Origin: Microbacterium hydrocarbonoxydans
Lineage (GTDB): Bacteria > Actinomycetota > Actinomycetes > Actinomycetales > Microbacteriaceae
Assembly (NCBI RefSeq): GCF_011752045.1
Contig: NZ_JAAKXW010000001.1
Span: forward strand, 1,302,001-1,366,000
Reading direction: 5' to 3'
Length of the DNA: 64,000 bases
Shown here: positions 27,109 through 38,337 of the stretch, piece after piece
How positions within the stretch are numbered: the first letter of the stretch is position 1
Layout of the letters: each line of letters begins with the position of its first letter
Program-made: the position numbers and the translations under genes
Notes under the pieces: generated by a model
Seen by the model: the letters and a program-made list of their open reading frames with translations, nothing else
Database searches by the model: none
Told to the model about the DNA's origin: nothing

Positions 27109-29328
<2,220 letters not shown>

Positions 29329-29503
29329 CGGGAGGTTCTCCGTTCACGTGGCTATTTGTCTCGATACCAAGATACCTGAGCGGCTCTCCGCGTGCGGGTC
29401 CTGCAGTCTCCCTGCGTCCGGCAGCCGTGGGATCCGCGTTCCCCGGCGGCGAAATATGCGGGCATTGCGTGTGCAGTGGCCGGTGAGGGGCTAGCCTGGG
29501 AGC

Positions 29504-29962
29504 ATGTCCGAACTGCGCATGGTCGAACTCTCCGCTGCGACGATCGTCGCGGTGAACAACCTGTCGCTCAAGCCCGGACAGGAGCAGTTCCTCGCACCCG
29601 TCTCCTATGGCATCGCGGCCACCGTGATCAACCCGGCGACCTCCTGGCAGCGCGTCATCCTCGACCGCAACGAGGTCGTCGGCTTCGTCAGCGCGAACTT
29701 CGACGAGGAGGCGCCAGAGGAGCACTTCCGCTCCGTCCTCTGGCGGATCAACGTCGACGCCGACGACCAGGGCCGCGGCGTCGGCCGCTTCGCGGTCGAG
29801 AACCTCGTCGAAGAGGCGCGTCGCCGCGGCGTGGACCACGTCAACGTGATCTACGAGGCGGGCGAGGGCGGACCGGAGGCGTTCTTCCATCGCGTCGGCT
29901 TCAAGCCGGTCGGCGAGACAGCCTACGGCGAGGTCATCGCGGAGATCCGCGTCGCCCCTTGA
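29504..29962 (+). CDS. GNAT family N-acetyltransferase
   Basis: A 152-residue acyltransferase of the GNAT fold. The acetyl-CoA loop is visible as DDQGRGVGR (residues ~86-94), followed by EEARRRGVDHVNVIYEAGEG and FFHRVGFKPVGE. This resembles the SpeG/diamine-acetyltransferase-like proteins common beside housekeeping genes in Microbacteriaceae; the substrate is unknown. TAGCCT (29492-29497) ends 6 nt before the ATG, so it is leaderless. A hairpin follows. Confidence 0.85.
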   Translation: MSELRMVELSAATIVAVNNLSLKPGQEQFLAPVSYGIAATVINPATSWQRVILDRNEVVGFVSANFDEEAPEEHFRSVLWRINVDADDQGRGVGRFAVENLVEEARRRGVDHVNVIYEAGEGGPEAFFHRVGFKPVGETAYGEVIAEIRVAP

Positions 29963-30017
29963 GCCGGCGGCGGGGTCTCGAATCCCCTCCCCCATCGAGA
30001 CTCCGTCGCCTTGACCC

Positions 30018-30048
30018 GGCCCCGAGCATGCTGCGCATGCCCGGGGCC
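30018..30048. terminator. Bidirectional hairpin between convergent genes
   Basis: GGCCCC (30018-30023) pairs with GGGGCC (30043-30048), and GCATGC (30026-30031) with GCATGC (30035-30040), inside the 147-bp gap between the GNAT gene and the convergent membrane protein. Confidence 0.6.
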
Positions 30049-30109
30049 TTCTCGTCGGCGACGACGACGGCCGTCGTCTGTCCGGTCCGGTGGCAGGGGC
30101 CACGGTCGC

Positions 30110-30907
30110 TCAGCGGCCGGGGCGCTTCCGGTTGGTCCAGGCGTCGATGACGGATGCCGCCGCCTCGGCCGCCCGGCCGATCGCCTCGGCCGAGCGGCCG
30201 AGCGCATCCTGCGCGGCATCCTGCCAGGCGGGCGCCGGCGGGGCCTCCCCGGCCTGCACCCGTGCGGCGTGCTCGGCGGCCTCGAAGGCGCGCTCGAGCT
30301 CGGCGACCGCATCCCGGTAGGCGGCGAACTCGGCGGGCGTGACGCGGCCGGTCGTGGTGCGCCGCAGTTCGGTCGCGTGCCCGGCCGCGCGCAGGTACGC
30401 GGCCGTGGCCGGATGCCGCACGTCGGTCATCCCCGGATAGGCGATCTGCAGCGCCGGGTCGGTCTCGTAGCGCATCCAGCGTGCCGTGATTCCGTCGTGC
30501 TCCGCGTGAAGGCGCTCCAGCGGCCGGGGGGCGGAGGCCCCGGGTATGGCCGCTCGCGCCGCGTTCAGCCGCACCTGGCGTGCGCGGACGTCGGCGGCCG
30601 CCGCCTTCGCATCGCGCTCCTTCTCGCGCAGCATCCGCTTGGCGCCGGCCACCTGCTCTGCGGTGGCGCGACGCGCGCCGCGTTCGGCCGCCACCCGCGC
30701 GTAGTCGGCACGGGCGACCTTCACGGCCACGCGGCGCTCTGCCGCGGCCTGCCGTGCGGCCCGCAGGTCGTGACGGGCGGCGTCGTAGGCGAGCCGGCGT
30801 CCGCCCGCCCTGCTCCGCCGCCGCACGCCGATCGCGCCCGCCGTACCGGCACCGGCAGCGACGGGCGCGATCCACCACCACTCGGCGAGGAGCAGCACGG
30901 GGTCCAT
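30110..30907 (-). CDS. Hypothetical membrane-anchored coiled-coil protein
   Basis: A 265-residue protein I cannot assign to a named family. It starts with one hydrophobic segment (LLLAEWWWIAPVAAGAGTAGAI, ~5-26) followed by basic residues. A long Ala/Arg/Glu-rich region (~38-125) with coiled-coil character comes next, then a region with PALQIAYPGMTDVRHPATAAYL (~158-179) and a helical Ala-rich C-terminus. It lies 10 bp downstream of the ABC exporter operon and is probably co-transcribed. The topology suggests a single-pass anchor with a cytoplasmic body. Confidence 0.7.
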   Translation of the reverse strand: MDPVLLLAEWWWIAPVAAGAGTAGAIGVRRRSRAGGRRLAYDAARHDLRAARQAAAERRVAVKVARADYARVAAERGARRATAEQVAGAKRMLREKERDAKAAAADVRARQVRLNAARAAIPGASAPRPLERLHAEHDGITARWMRYETDPALQIAYPGMTDVRHPATAAYLRAAGHATELRRTTTGRVTPAEFAAYRDAVAELERAFEAAEHAARVQAGEAPPAPAWQDAAQDALGRSAEAIGRAAEAAASVIDAWTNRKRPGR

Positions 30908-30917
30908 GGACTCGATG

Positions 30918-32732
30918 CTAGACGAGGGTCTCCTGCCAGGCCGCGTGCAGCTGGGCGAACTTGCCCGTGCCGCCGATGAGGGCGTCGGGCGTGTCGTCCT
31001 CGATGATCCGGCCGTGCTCCATCACGAGCACGCGATCCGCGATCGCGACCGTCGACAGGCGATGCGCGATGATGATCGCCGTGCGGTCCTTGAGCAGCGT
31101 CTGCAGAGCATCCTGGATCAGGCGCTCCGACGGGATGTCCAGGGAGGCGGTCGCCTCGTCGAGGATCAGCACCGCGGGGTCGGCCAGGAAGGCGCGCGCG
31201 AACGAGATCAGCTGGCGCTGACCCGCCGAGACCCTGCCGCCGCGCTTGTTCACGTCGGTGCTGTAGCCGTCGGGCAGCGAGGAGATGAACTCGTCCGCTC
31301 CCACCGCCCGGGCGGCCGCCCGGATCTCGTCGAGCGTCGCGTCCGGCTTGCCGAGCGCGATGTTGTCGGCGACGGTCCCGCTGAACAGGTACGCCTCCTG
31401 GGTGACCATCACGATCGCCCGGCGCAGGTCCTTCGGGTGCAGCGTGCGCAGGTCGATGCCGTCGAGGGTCACCCGGCCCTTCGTCGGGTCGTAGAACCGC
31501 GAGATGAGCTTGGCCAGCGTCGACTTGCCCGCACCGGTCGTGCCGACCAGGGCGACGGTCTGCCCCGCGGGGATGTCCAGCGAGAAGTCCGGCAGGATCG
31601 TCTTCTCGCCGTTGTACCCGAAGGTGACCCCGTCGAACTCGATGTGCCCGCGCGACTCCCACAGGTCCACCGGCTTCTCCGGGTCGGGCACCGTCGGCAC
31701 CTCCTCGAGGACTCCCGACACCTTCTCCAGCGCGGCGGTGGCCGACTGGTAGGAGTTCAGGAACATCGCGATCTCCTGCATCGGCGCGAAGAAGTTCCGC
31801 ACGTACAGCACGGCCGACAGCAGCACGCCGACGGTGAGCGTGCCGGTGGAGACCCGGATCCCGCCCCAGAGCACGACGAGCCCGAGGGTGAGCGCGGCGA
31901 CCCCCATCAGCCCGGGCTCGAAGGTTCCGAAGAGCAGCATCGAGCGCCGGTTGATGTCGCGGTAGTCACCGGCGACCTTCTGGAAGGTCACGTCGTTGCG
32001 GGGCTCCTTGCGGAACGCCTTGACAGCGCGGATGCCGGTCATGGTCTCGACGAACTGCACGATGACCTTCGCGCTGATCACCCGCGACTCGCGGTACACG
32101 AGCTGCGAGCGGGTGTAGAACCAGCGCATCAGCAGGAACAGCGGGACGCCGGCGAGCGTGAGGATCACGCCGGACTGCCAGTCCCAGATGACGAGCGCGA
32201 TGAACGTGAAGGCCCCGAACAGCACGCCGGAGACGAGATTGTTCAGACCGCCGTCGAGCAGTTCCCGGATCGAGTCCAGGTCGCTCGTCTGACGCGAGAT
32301 GATGCGGCCGGACGTGTACGACTCGTGGAACTCGAGGCTCAGCCGCTGCGTGTGCAGGAAGATCCGCTTGCGCAGGTCCAGCAGCACCGCCTGGGTGATG
32401 CGCGCCGCGATCATCACGTACCAGGCGATGAGCACGGCGGCCGCGGCCCCCGCGAACAGGTAGACGAAGCCGACCATCAGCGTCGGCATCCAGTCGGCGC
32501 GCTCCAGCACGGCGGGCAGGGCGCGGTCCAGTCCGATGCTGATCAGGATCGGCCCGGTCACCTGCAGCGCGGTGGAGACCACGAGCACGACGGCGGCGAG
32601 GATGACCTGCGGCCGCAGCGGGCGCACGAGGGAGCCCAGCAGCCGCAGCGAGCGGCGGCGGATCGCCCTGCTCTCCTCGCGGGTGTAGCGGGAGCGGTCC
32701 TCGTCACGGGTTCCGGTGATCGCGGAGCTCAT
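30918..32732 (-). CDS. ABC exporter, fused permease-ATPase (second subunit)
   Basis: A 604-residue half-transporter: type I exporter membrane domain (six helices, ~35-330) plus ATPase. Walker A is GTTGAGKST, Walker [13 protein letters not shown] with the catalytic Glu, and the H-loop IIAHRLST. The signature motif is VSAGQRQ rather than LSGGQ. Its ATG overlaps the stop of the upstream half-transporter (ATGA), and that partner has a degenerate Walker B, so the two should form a heterodimeric exporter of the LmrCD/TM287-288 kind (drugs, lipids or peptides). Substrate not predictable. Confidence 0.92.
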   Translation of the reverse strand: MSSAITGTRDEDRSRYTREESRAIRRRSLRLLGSLVRPLRPQVILAAVVLVVSTALQVTGPILISIGLDRALPAVLERADWMPTLMVGFVYLFAGAAAAVLIAWYVMIAARITQAVLLDLRKRIFLHTQRLSLEFHESYTSGRIISRQTSDLDSIRELLDGGLNNLVSGVLFGAFTFIALVIWDWQSGVILTLAGVPLFLLMRWFYTRSQLVYRESRVISAKVIVQFVETMTGIRAVKAFRKEPRNDVTFQKVAGDYRDINRRSMLLFGTFEPGLMGVAALTLGLVVLWGGIRVSTGTLTVGVLLSAVLYVRNFFAPMQEIAMFLNSYQSATAALEKVSGVLEEVPTVPDPEKPVDLWESRGHIEFDGVTFGYNGEKTILPDFSLDIPAGQTVALVGTTGAGKSTLAKLISRFYDPTKGRVTLDGIDLRTLHPKDLRRAIVMVTQEAYLFSGTVADNIALGKPDATLDEIRAAARAVGADEFISSLPDGYSTDVNKRGGRVSAGQRQLISFARAFLADPAVLILDEATASLDIPSERLIQDALQTLLKDRTAIIIAHRLSTVAIADRVLVMEHGRIIEDDTPDALIGGTGKFAQLHAAWQETLV

Positions 32733-34639
32733 GCCTGCACCTCCTCTTCGGTGAGTCGTTCTTCGTCGGCGGCATCGATCTCCTCGAGCTCGGCATCCGC
32801 GTCTCTGATGATCGGGATCGCGCCGGTCCTCGCCGCCTCCTCCGCCTCGAGGCTGGAGATGACGTGCCGGTAGTGGCGGCTGGTCTTCAGCAGCTCGGCG
32901 TGCGTGCCGACAGCGGTGATGCGGCCGGCCTCGAGCAGCGCCACCCGGTCGGCGAGCGCGACCGTCGAGGGACGGTGCGCGACGATCATGGCGGTGGTGT
33001 CGGCGAGGACGTGCCGCAGCGCCTCCTCCACGAGCGCCTCGGTGTCGACGTCGAGGGCCGACAGCGGGTCGTCGAGCACGAGCACCCTCGGCTTCGCAGC
33101 GACGGCCCTGGCGAGGGCGAGCCGCTGGCGCTGTCCGCCGGAGAGGCTCAGGCCCTCTTCGCCGATGATCGTCTCGACCCCGTCGGGCAGCGCGTCGACG
33201 AAGCCGGCCTGGGCCACGCCCAGCGCCTCCCGGAGCACGCGCTCGCCCTCCTCGCTGTAGATGTCGAGATCCGCGCGGCCGAGCAGCACGTTCTCCCGCA
33301 CGGATGCCGAGAACAGGGTCGCGTCCTCGAACGCCATCGCGATGTGCTGGCGCAGCTCTGCCAGGGGCAGGTCGCGCACGTCGACGCCGTCGAGCGTCAC
33401 GCGACCGCCGGTCACGTCGTACAGGCGCGTCGGCAGGGTGGTGAGCGTGGTCTTCCCGCTGCCGGTGAGACCCACGAGCGCCATCGTCTCCCCCGGCCGC
33501 AGCACGAGATCGATGCCGTCGAGCAGGTCGCGCTCCTGGGCCCCTGCGTCCTGATACCGGAAGTGCGCGTTCTCGAAGGCGAGCTCGCCGCGGGGCTCGG
33601 TGATGTGCAGGGGGTGTTCCGGATCGGTGATCGTGTTCGTCTCCGAGAAGATCTCGAAGACGCGGTCCGTGGCCGTGCGGGCGTCGAGCATGAACGAGAA
33701 CAGGAAGCCGATGGACTCGATCGGCCAGCGCAGCACCGTCGCCATCGCGAAGAACGCGAACAGCTCGGGCAGCTCGATCGCCCCCTGGGCGATCAGCCAG
33801 ATGCCGGACATCAGGCTGAGGCCGAAGGCGATCTGCGGCATGAGGTCGAGCCAGAACCAGATCGAGGCGATCGCGCCGGCCTTGCTCATCTCGGTCTCCC
33901 GCAGCGTCTCGGCCTGACGGCTGAAGCGGCTGAGCGCGTGCTTGCCGCGTCCGAACGCCTTCAGCACGCGGATGCCGTGCACGCTCTCCTCGACGCTGGT
34001 GGCGAGATCGCCGGCCTGGTCCTGGCTGCGCCGGGTGAGCGCGCCGTAGCGCTTCTCGAAGAGGTAGCCGCGGATCCACAGCGGGATCGCCGTGACGAGG
34101 AAGATCGTGCCCAGCAGCCAGTGCCAGCGGAACAGGAGCACCGAGCCGATGATGATCGTGAGGACGTTGACGACGAGCAGCACGAGGCCGAACGCGAGCC
34201 AGCGGCGGATCAGGCCGATGTCCTGCATCATGCGGCTCAGCAGCTGACCGGACTGCCAGCGGTCGTGGAAGGCCACGGGCAGCGTCTGCAGACGCGAGTA
34301 GAGCTGCGTGCGCATCTGGTACTCCACCTCGGTGGCCGGGTTGAGCACGAACTGGCGGCGCAGCCACACCATCACGGCTTCGCCGACGGCGAGTCCGAAC
34401 ACGGCGGCGGCGCCCCAGGCGATCGCGCCGATCTCACCGGACTGCACGGGCCCGCGGATGATCTGCTCGAGCACGATGGGGATCATCAGCGCGATGACGG
34501 CGGCCGCGAGCGCGCTGGCGGCACCGCCGGCGAGGCGCCAGACGACCGGCCTGACGAAGGGCTTGAGGCGCCACAGGGCGGCCGGCGTGGAGAGAGCGGA
34601 GGACGGGGACGTGTTCTGCGATGAAGGCGAGGAAGACAT
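32729..34639 (-). CDS. ABC exporter, fused permease-ATPase (first subunit)
   Basis: A 636-residue half-transporter with six membrane helices (~30-330) and an ATPase domain: Walker [10 protein letters not shown], signature SLSGGQRQ, Walker [14 protein letters not shown]-loop IVAHRPST. The residue after Walker B is Asp instead of the catalytic Glu, the hallmark of the degenerate site in heterodimeric exporters; the canonical site is completed by its partner at 30918-32732. There is an acidic C-terminal tail (~600-636). It is preceded by a possible leader ORF and hairpins (34690-34810). Confidence 0.92.
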   Translation of the reverse strand: MSSSPSSQNTSPSSALSTPAALWRLKPFVRPVVWRLAGGAASALAAAVIALMIPIVLEQIIRGPVQSGEIGAIAWGAAAVFGLAVGEAVMVWLRRQFVLNPATEVEYQMRTQLYSRLQTLPVAFHDRWQSGQLLSRMMQDIGLIRRWLAFGLVLLVVNVLTIIIGSVLLFRWHWLLGTIFLVTAIPLWIRGYLFEKRYGALTRRSQDQAGDLATSVEESVHGIRVLKAFGRGKHALSRFSRQAETLRETEMSKAGAIASIWFWLDLMPQIAFGLSLMSGIWLIAQGAIELPELFAFFAMATVLRWPIESIGFLFSFMLDARTATDRVFEIFSETNTITDPEHPLHITEPRGELAFENAHFRYQDAGAQERDLLDGIDLVLRPGETMALVGLTGSGKTTLTTLPTRLYDVTGGRVTLDGVDVRDLPLAELRQHIAMAFEDATLFSASVRENVLLGRADLDIYSEEGERVLREALGVAQAGFVDALPDGVETIIGEEGLSLSGGQRQRLALARAVAAKPRVLVLDDPLSALDVDTEALVEEALRHVLADTTAMIVAHRPSTVALADRVALLEAGRITAVGTHAELLKTSRHYRHVISSLEAEEAARTGAIPIIRDADAELEEIDAADEERLTEEEVQA

Positions 34640-34693
34640 GTCTCTCAGATGAGTTCGTATGGAAAGCGGTTGCTGAACGAGGTGCGGATGCGA

Positions 34694-34724
34694 GAGGGAC
34701 TCGTCGAGTCCGGCATCCGATGCG
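34694..34724 (-). promoter_or_regulatory. Tandem hairpins between leader ORF and ABC exporter
   Basis: On the minus strand two small stem-loops lie next to each other: CATCCG-CAT-CGGATG and GGACTC-GAC-GAGTCC (6-bp stems, 3-nt loops). They lie between the stop of the 22-codon ORF and the exporter start codon, a place where leader translation could influence folding. Boundaries are approximate. Confidence 0.4.
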
Positions 34725-34741
34725 GATGGGGCGGGGCGGCT

Positions 34742-34810
34742 CTACGCGGAGAGCGGGCGCGCCGGGGTCGAGCCGAGAGCTGCGATCTGCGCGTCGGCGA
34801 TCGTGGTCAT
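34742..34810 (-). CDS. Possible 22-residue leader peptide of the ABC exporter
   Basis: ATG at 34810 is preceded by an excellent GAGGAGGA ribosome binding site and opens a 22-codon frame (MTTIADAQIAALGSTP, then ARPLSA) that ends about 100 bp before the exporter start. A promoter-like pair lies just upstream (34864-34893). The strong ribosome binding site on such a short frame, in front of a multidrug-type exporter and two hairpins, fits a regulatory leader peptide. It could also be a free small protein. Translation is not demonstrated. Confidence 0.5.
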   Translation of the reverse strand: MTTIADAQIAALGSTPARPLSA

Positions 34811-34863
34811 GATGTCCTCCTCAGGCTCGGGCGATGTCGGACCGGTCGGCGCGACAGCCCACC

Positions 34864-34893
34864 AGCCTATTCCTGTGAACAAGCTGGGCGCAA
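34864..34893 (-). promoter_or_regulatory. Promoter of the ABC exporter operon
   Basis: On the minus strand TTGCGC (34888-34893) and TAGGCT (34864-34869) are separated by 18 bp. This would give a transcript starting about 45 nt before the leader ORF. Confidence 0.5.
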
Positions 34894-34952
34894 GAGTGAT
34901 TCCCGGCGCGTCTGCGTGGCCGCATCCGATGCGCTTCTGCCACATCCCCGCT

Positions 34953-35007
34953 GCGGTCGCAGTTCGGCACAGTGCCGCGGCCCCGCACCGGCGCCAACTG
35001 CGACCGG
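34953..35007. repeat. 55-nt palindromic element, copy 3
   Basis: GCGGTCGCAGTTCGGCACAG at the left and AACTGCGACCGG at the right form an inverted repeat (perfect over 11 bp, 34954-34964 with 34996-35006, continuing with a bulge). Length and outer sequence match the elements at 6269 and 7527. It lies in the ~350-bp intergenic stretch between the divergent ABC exporter and M20 operons; nothing else definite was seen between 35008 and the M20 ribosome binding site. Confidence 0.75.
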
Positions 35008-35158
35008 AACCCCGTCATCGGCGCTCCGTCCATCGGATCCGACCAAGAACGACAGCGCGGTTCGGCGATCCCGACAGCCCGGTGGCCGAGGGCACGACTC
35101 AGTATTGATCCGCGGGACCGCGCCGGTTCCACGGGCATGCCACAGCGAAGGAGCACCG

Positions 35159-36304
35159 ATGCCGGAACGCGTCGCCGCCATGGTCGCGGACATCCAGCAC
35201 CTGGTGCGCTGCGAATCCCCGTCCGACGACCTGGAGGCCGTCGCCCGCAGCGCCGATGCGGTCGCCGCGATGGGTGCCCGGCTGCTCGGCACCGCCCCGG
35301 AGCGCATCGTCCTCGACGGGTGCACCCACCTGCGCTGGCGCTTCGGCGAGGGCTCGAAGGTGCTGCTGCTCGGACACCATGACACCGTCTGGCCGCTCTC
35401 CACGATCGACAGCCACCCCGCGGATGTCGTCGACGGAAGGCTGCGCGGCCCCGGCTCCTTCGACATGAAGGCCGGGCTGGTGATCGCCTTCCACGCGCTC
35501 GCGGCCCTCCCCCGGCTCGACGGGGTGACGCTGCTCATCACCGGCGACGAGGAACCGGGCTCGCAGACGTCCCGCGGGCTCATCGAGGAGGAGGCGCGGC
35601 GCTGCGCAGCCGCCCTCGTGCTCGAGGCCGCCGGCCCCGGCGGAGCACTCAAGACCGCGCGCAAGGGCGTCTCCCGTTACGAGATCCGTGTGCGCGGCCG
35701 CGCGGCGCACGCCGGCCTCGAGCCCGAGCAGGGGGTGAACGCGACGATCGAGCTCTCCCATCAGATCCAGGCGGTCGCCGATCTCGCCGACCCCGCTCGC
35801 GGCACCACGGTCACGCCGACGCGCACCCGGGCCGGCACCACCTCCAACACGGTCCCCGCGCACGCCTCGTTCACCGTCGACGTCCGCGCCAGGACCGCGG
35901 CGGAGCAGCACCGCACACATGAGGCGATCCTCGGCCTGACCCCCCGCATCGACGGGGCCGCGGTGACCGTCCACGGCGGGATCAACCGCCCGCCGCTCGC
36001 ACCGGAGTCGTCGGCCGCCCTGTTCGCCCGCGCCGCGCGGATCGCCGAGCGCCTCGGCATCCGTCCGCTGCAGGAGATGGCGGTGGGCGGCGCCTCCGAC
36101 GGCAACTTCACGGCGGGGGTCGGCACGCCGACTCTCGACGGCCTCGGAGCGGTCGGCGGCGGGGCGCACGCCGACGACGAGCATGTCGTGGTCGGCGAGC
36201 TCCCCGACCGGGCACGCCTGCTCAGCGCGCTCGTCGCCGAGCTCCTCGAGGAGGAGGAGCCCACGCCGCCTTCGCCCCGTGCGGGGAAGGCGGCCGTGCG
36301 ATGA
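35159..36304 (+). CDS. M20 family metallohydrolase (probable N-acyl/succinyl amino acid hydrolase)
   Basis: A 381-residue M20 zinc hydrolase of the glutamate carboxypeptidase/ArgE type. Metal and catalytic residues are in place: LGHHDTVWP (H73, D75), FDMKAG (D102), TGDEEPGS (E130, E131) and a final His in GGGAHADDEHV. The dimerisation domain starts near RAAHAGLEPEQG. The ATG at 35159 has GAAGGAGC 7-8 nt upstream. It overlaps the next gene by 4 nt. With the following GNAT and racemase it matches the desuccinylase of the N-succinylamino acid racemase pathway, so it probably hydrolyses N-succinyl-L-amino acids. Confidence 0.85.
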   Translation: MPERVAAMVADIQHLVRCESPSDDLEAVARSADAVAAMGARLLGTAPERIVLDGCTHLRWRFGEGSKVLLLGHHDTVWPLSTIDSHPADVVDGRLRGPGSFDMKAGLVIAFHALAALPRLDGVTLLITGDEEPGSQTSRGLIEEEARRCAAALVLEAAGPGGALKTARKGVSRYEIRVRGRAAHAGLEPEQGVNATIELSHQIQAVADLADPARGTTVTPTRTRAGTTSNTVPAHASFTVDVRARTAAEQHRTHEAILGLTPRIDGAAVTVHGGINRPPLAPESSAALFARAARIAERLGIRPLQEMAVGGASDGNFTAGVGTPTLDGLGAVGGGAHADDEHVVVGELPDRARLLSALVAELLEEEEPTPPSPRAGKAAVR

Positions 36305-37158
36305 CGGCGGATGCACACAGGCAGGCCGACCGCGACGCCGAAGCCGCGGCCTCCCGATCGGGGCTGGGCATCCGGCTGCTCGATCGCATCGAGGATCACG
36401 CCGAGGTGCGTGCGCTCATCGAGGAGGTGTGGCGCACCGGTGAGCGCAATCCTCCGGTGACTGCGGACATGCTCAGCGCGATCCGCACCGCCGGCGGCTA
36501 CGTAAGCGGCGCGTTCGACGATCGCGGGCTCGCAGCGGCCTGCCTGGGGTTCTTCGGCCCGCCGGCAGGGCGCCGCCTGCACAGTCACATCGCCGTCGCC
36601 CACCCGCGCACGCGCGGCAGCGGCATCGGCACCGCGCTGAAGCTGCATCAGCGGGCGTGGGCCCTGCACCAGGGCGCGAGGACCATCACCTGGACGTTCG
36701 ATCCGCTCATCCGCCGCAACGCCTGGTTCAACCTGGGCAAGCTCGCCGCCGGGGTCGGCGGGTACCTGCCCGACCTGTACGGCACGATGGACGACGCGAT
36801 CAACCGAGACGACATCACCGACCGCGTGCTGGCCCGCTGGCCCCTGACGGATCCGGCCGTCACCGCGGCGGCCGCAGGCCGGCCGAGTGTCCTCCGCATC
36901 TCCGACCTGCCCGACGCCGTCATCGCCGTCAGCGAGGGCGCCGACGGCAGGCCGGTCCTCGGCACGACCGACGCGCCGACGGTGCTCGTGGGGGTACCGG
37001 CCGACATCGAATCCCTCCGCGAGACCGACCCCGCGGCATCCGCGGCCTGGCGTCTCGCGATCCGGCAGACCCTCGGCGTCCTGCTCGCCGAGGGCGCCGT
37101 CGTGCGCGGCTTCGACCGCGACGGCTGGTACATCATCGACAGAACGGAGAAGCCATGA
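36301..37158 (+). CDS. COG3375-type GNAT acyltransferase (probable amino acid N-succinyltransferase)
   Basis: A 285-residue predicted acyltransferase of the COG3375 type. The CoA loop is PRTRGSGIGTALKL (residues ~101-114), followed by TITWTFDPLIRRNAWFNLGKL, the diagnostic segment of this family. Proteins of this family occur beside N-succinylamino acid racemase and an M20 hydrolase and act as D-amino acid succinyltransferases in the pathway described for Geobacillus. The same three genes are coupled here by ATGA overlaps on both sides. The exact acyl donor is inferred. Confidence 0.82.
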   Translation: MTADAHRQADRDAEAAASRSGLGIRLLDRIEDHAEVRALIEEVWRTGERNPPVTADMLSAIRTAGGYVSGAFDDRGLAAACLGFFGPPAGRRLHSHIAVAHPRTRGSGIGTALKLHQRAWALHQGARTITWTFDPLIRRNAWFNLGKLAAGVGGYLPDLYGTMDDAINRDDITDRVLARWPLTDPAVTAAAAGRPSVLRISDLPDAVIAVSEGADGRPVLGTTDAPTVLVGVPADIESLRETDPAASAAWRLAIRQTLGVLLAEGAVVRGFDRDGWYIIDRTEKP

Positions 37159-38261
37159 AGCTCGAGGGCGTGGAGATCGTCCGCATCGCGATGCCGCTGG
37201 TCGGGGCCTTCCGCACCTCCTTCGGCACCGAGGCCGTGCGGGAGACGATCCTGCTGCGGGCCGTCACCGACGAGGCCGAGGGCTGGGGCGAGTGCGGGGC
37301 CGGCGAGGCGCCGCTGTACTCCGGGGAACACACGGACGGCGCCGCCGATGTGCTCCGCCGGCATCTGATCCCGGCGCTCGCCGGCGTCGCGGACCTCGAC
37401 GCGCACAGCGTGACCCCGGCTCTCTCCGCGTTCAAGGAGAACCGGCTCGCGAAAGCCGTGCTGGAGACCGCGATCCTCGACGCCGACCTCAGGGCGCGCG
37501 GCATCCCGCTCTCCTATGCGCTGGGCGCGGTGCGGCGCTCGGTGCCGAGCGGCGTCTCCATCGGGATCGCCGACTCGGTGCCCGAGCTGCTGGACACGGT
37601 CGGGCAGCACCTCGCCGAGGGCTACCTGCGGATCAAGCTGAAGATCGAGCCGGGCTGGGACGTCGAGCCGGTGCGCGCGGTGCGGGAGCGCTTCGGCGAC
37701 ATCATGCTGCAGGTCGACGCGAACGCCGCCTATGAGCGCGGCGACATCGACGACCTCCTCGCTCTCGACGCCTTCGGCCTGTCGCTCGTGGAGCAGCCGC
37801 TCCCCGCAGACGATCTCCTCGGGCATGCGATGCTCGGCCGCCGTCTGGCCACCCCGATCTGCCTCGACGAGTCGATCCTCTCCGCCCGGTCGGCGGCCGC
37901 CGCGATCGAGCTCGGCGCGTGCCGGATCGTGAACATCAAGCCGGCCCGCGTCGGCGGGTACCTGGAGGCCCGGCGCATCCACGACCTGTGCGTCGCTCAC
38001 GGCGTGCCGGTGTGGTGCGGCGGGATGCTGGAGACCGGCATCGGCAGGGCCGCGAACGTGGCGCTCGCCGCACTGCCCGGCTTCACGCTCCCCGGCGACA
38101 CCTCCGCCTCGGCGCGGTACTTCCGCGAGGACCTCACCGAGCCGTTCCTCCTCGTGAACGGGCACCTCGAGGTTCCGACGGGTCCCGGCATCGGCGTGAC
38201 TCCCGACCCCGATCGCCTCGCCGAGGTCACCGTGGCCAGGGAATGGGTTCCGGTCCGATGA
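37155..38261 (+). CDS. Enolase-superfamily N-succinylamino acid racemase (MenC/NSAR family)
   Basis: A 368-residue muconate-lactonising subgroup enolase. Catalytic lysines K161/K163 (RIKLKIEPG) and K262 (NIKPARVGG) and metal ligands D188 (QVDANAAY), E213 (VEQPL) and D238 (CLDES) are present. They lie within one residue of the K163/K263, D189/E214/D239 set of the Amycolatopsis N-acylamino acid racemase. The family also contains o-succinylbenzoate synthases, but no menaquinone genes are nearby. The M20 hydrolase and GNAT partners instead support racemisation of N-succinyl-amino acids. Overlaps the GNAT stop (ATGA). Confidence 0.87.
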   Translation: MKLEGVEIVRIAMPLVGAFRTSFGTEAVRETILLRAVTDEAEGWGECGAGEAPLYSGEHTDGAADVLRRHLIPALAGVADLDAHSVTPALSAFKENRLAKAVLETAILDADLRARGIPLSYALGAVRRSVPSGVSIGIADSVPELLDTVGQHLAEGYLRIKLKIEPGWDVEPVRAVRERFGDIMLQVDANAAYERGDIDDLLALDAFGLSLVEQPLPADDLLGHAMLGRRLATPICLDESILSARSAAAAIELGACRIVNIKPARVGGYLEARRIHDLCVAHGVPVWCGGMLETGIGRAANVALAALPGFTLPGDTSASARYFREDLTEPFLLVNGHLEVPTGPGIGVTPDPDRLAEVTVAREWVPVR

Positions 38262-38337
38262 TCACCGTGCCGCATCGCGCAGGCCGGGGCATCGCCCGGC
38301 CGCTCCCTGGTGCGGCCCCGGTGCTAGCCTCACAGGA

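Noticed and set aside
30918..34367. Apparent fusion of both ABC exporter halves in one frame
   Set aside because: The upper part is an out-of-frame shadow of the first subunit. The real genes overlap by ATGA in different frames.
37155..38261. Annotation as o-succinylbenzoate synthase MenC
   Set aside because: No menaquinone genes nearby. The M20 and GNAT partners and the catalytic residue spacing fit the racemase branch better, although OSBS activity cannot be excluded.
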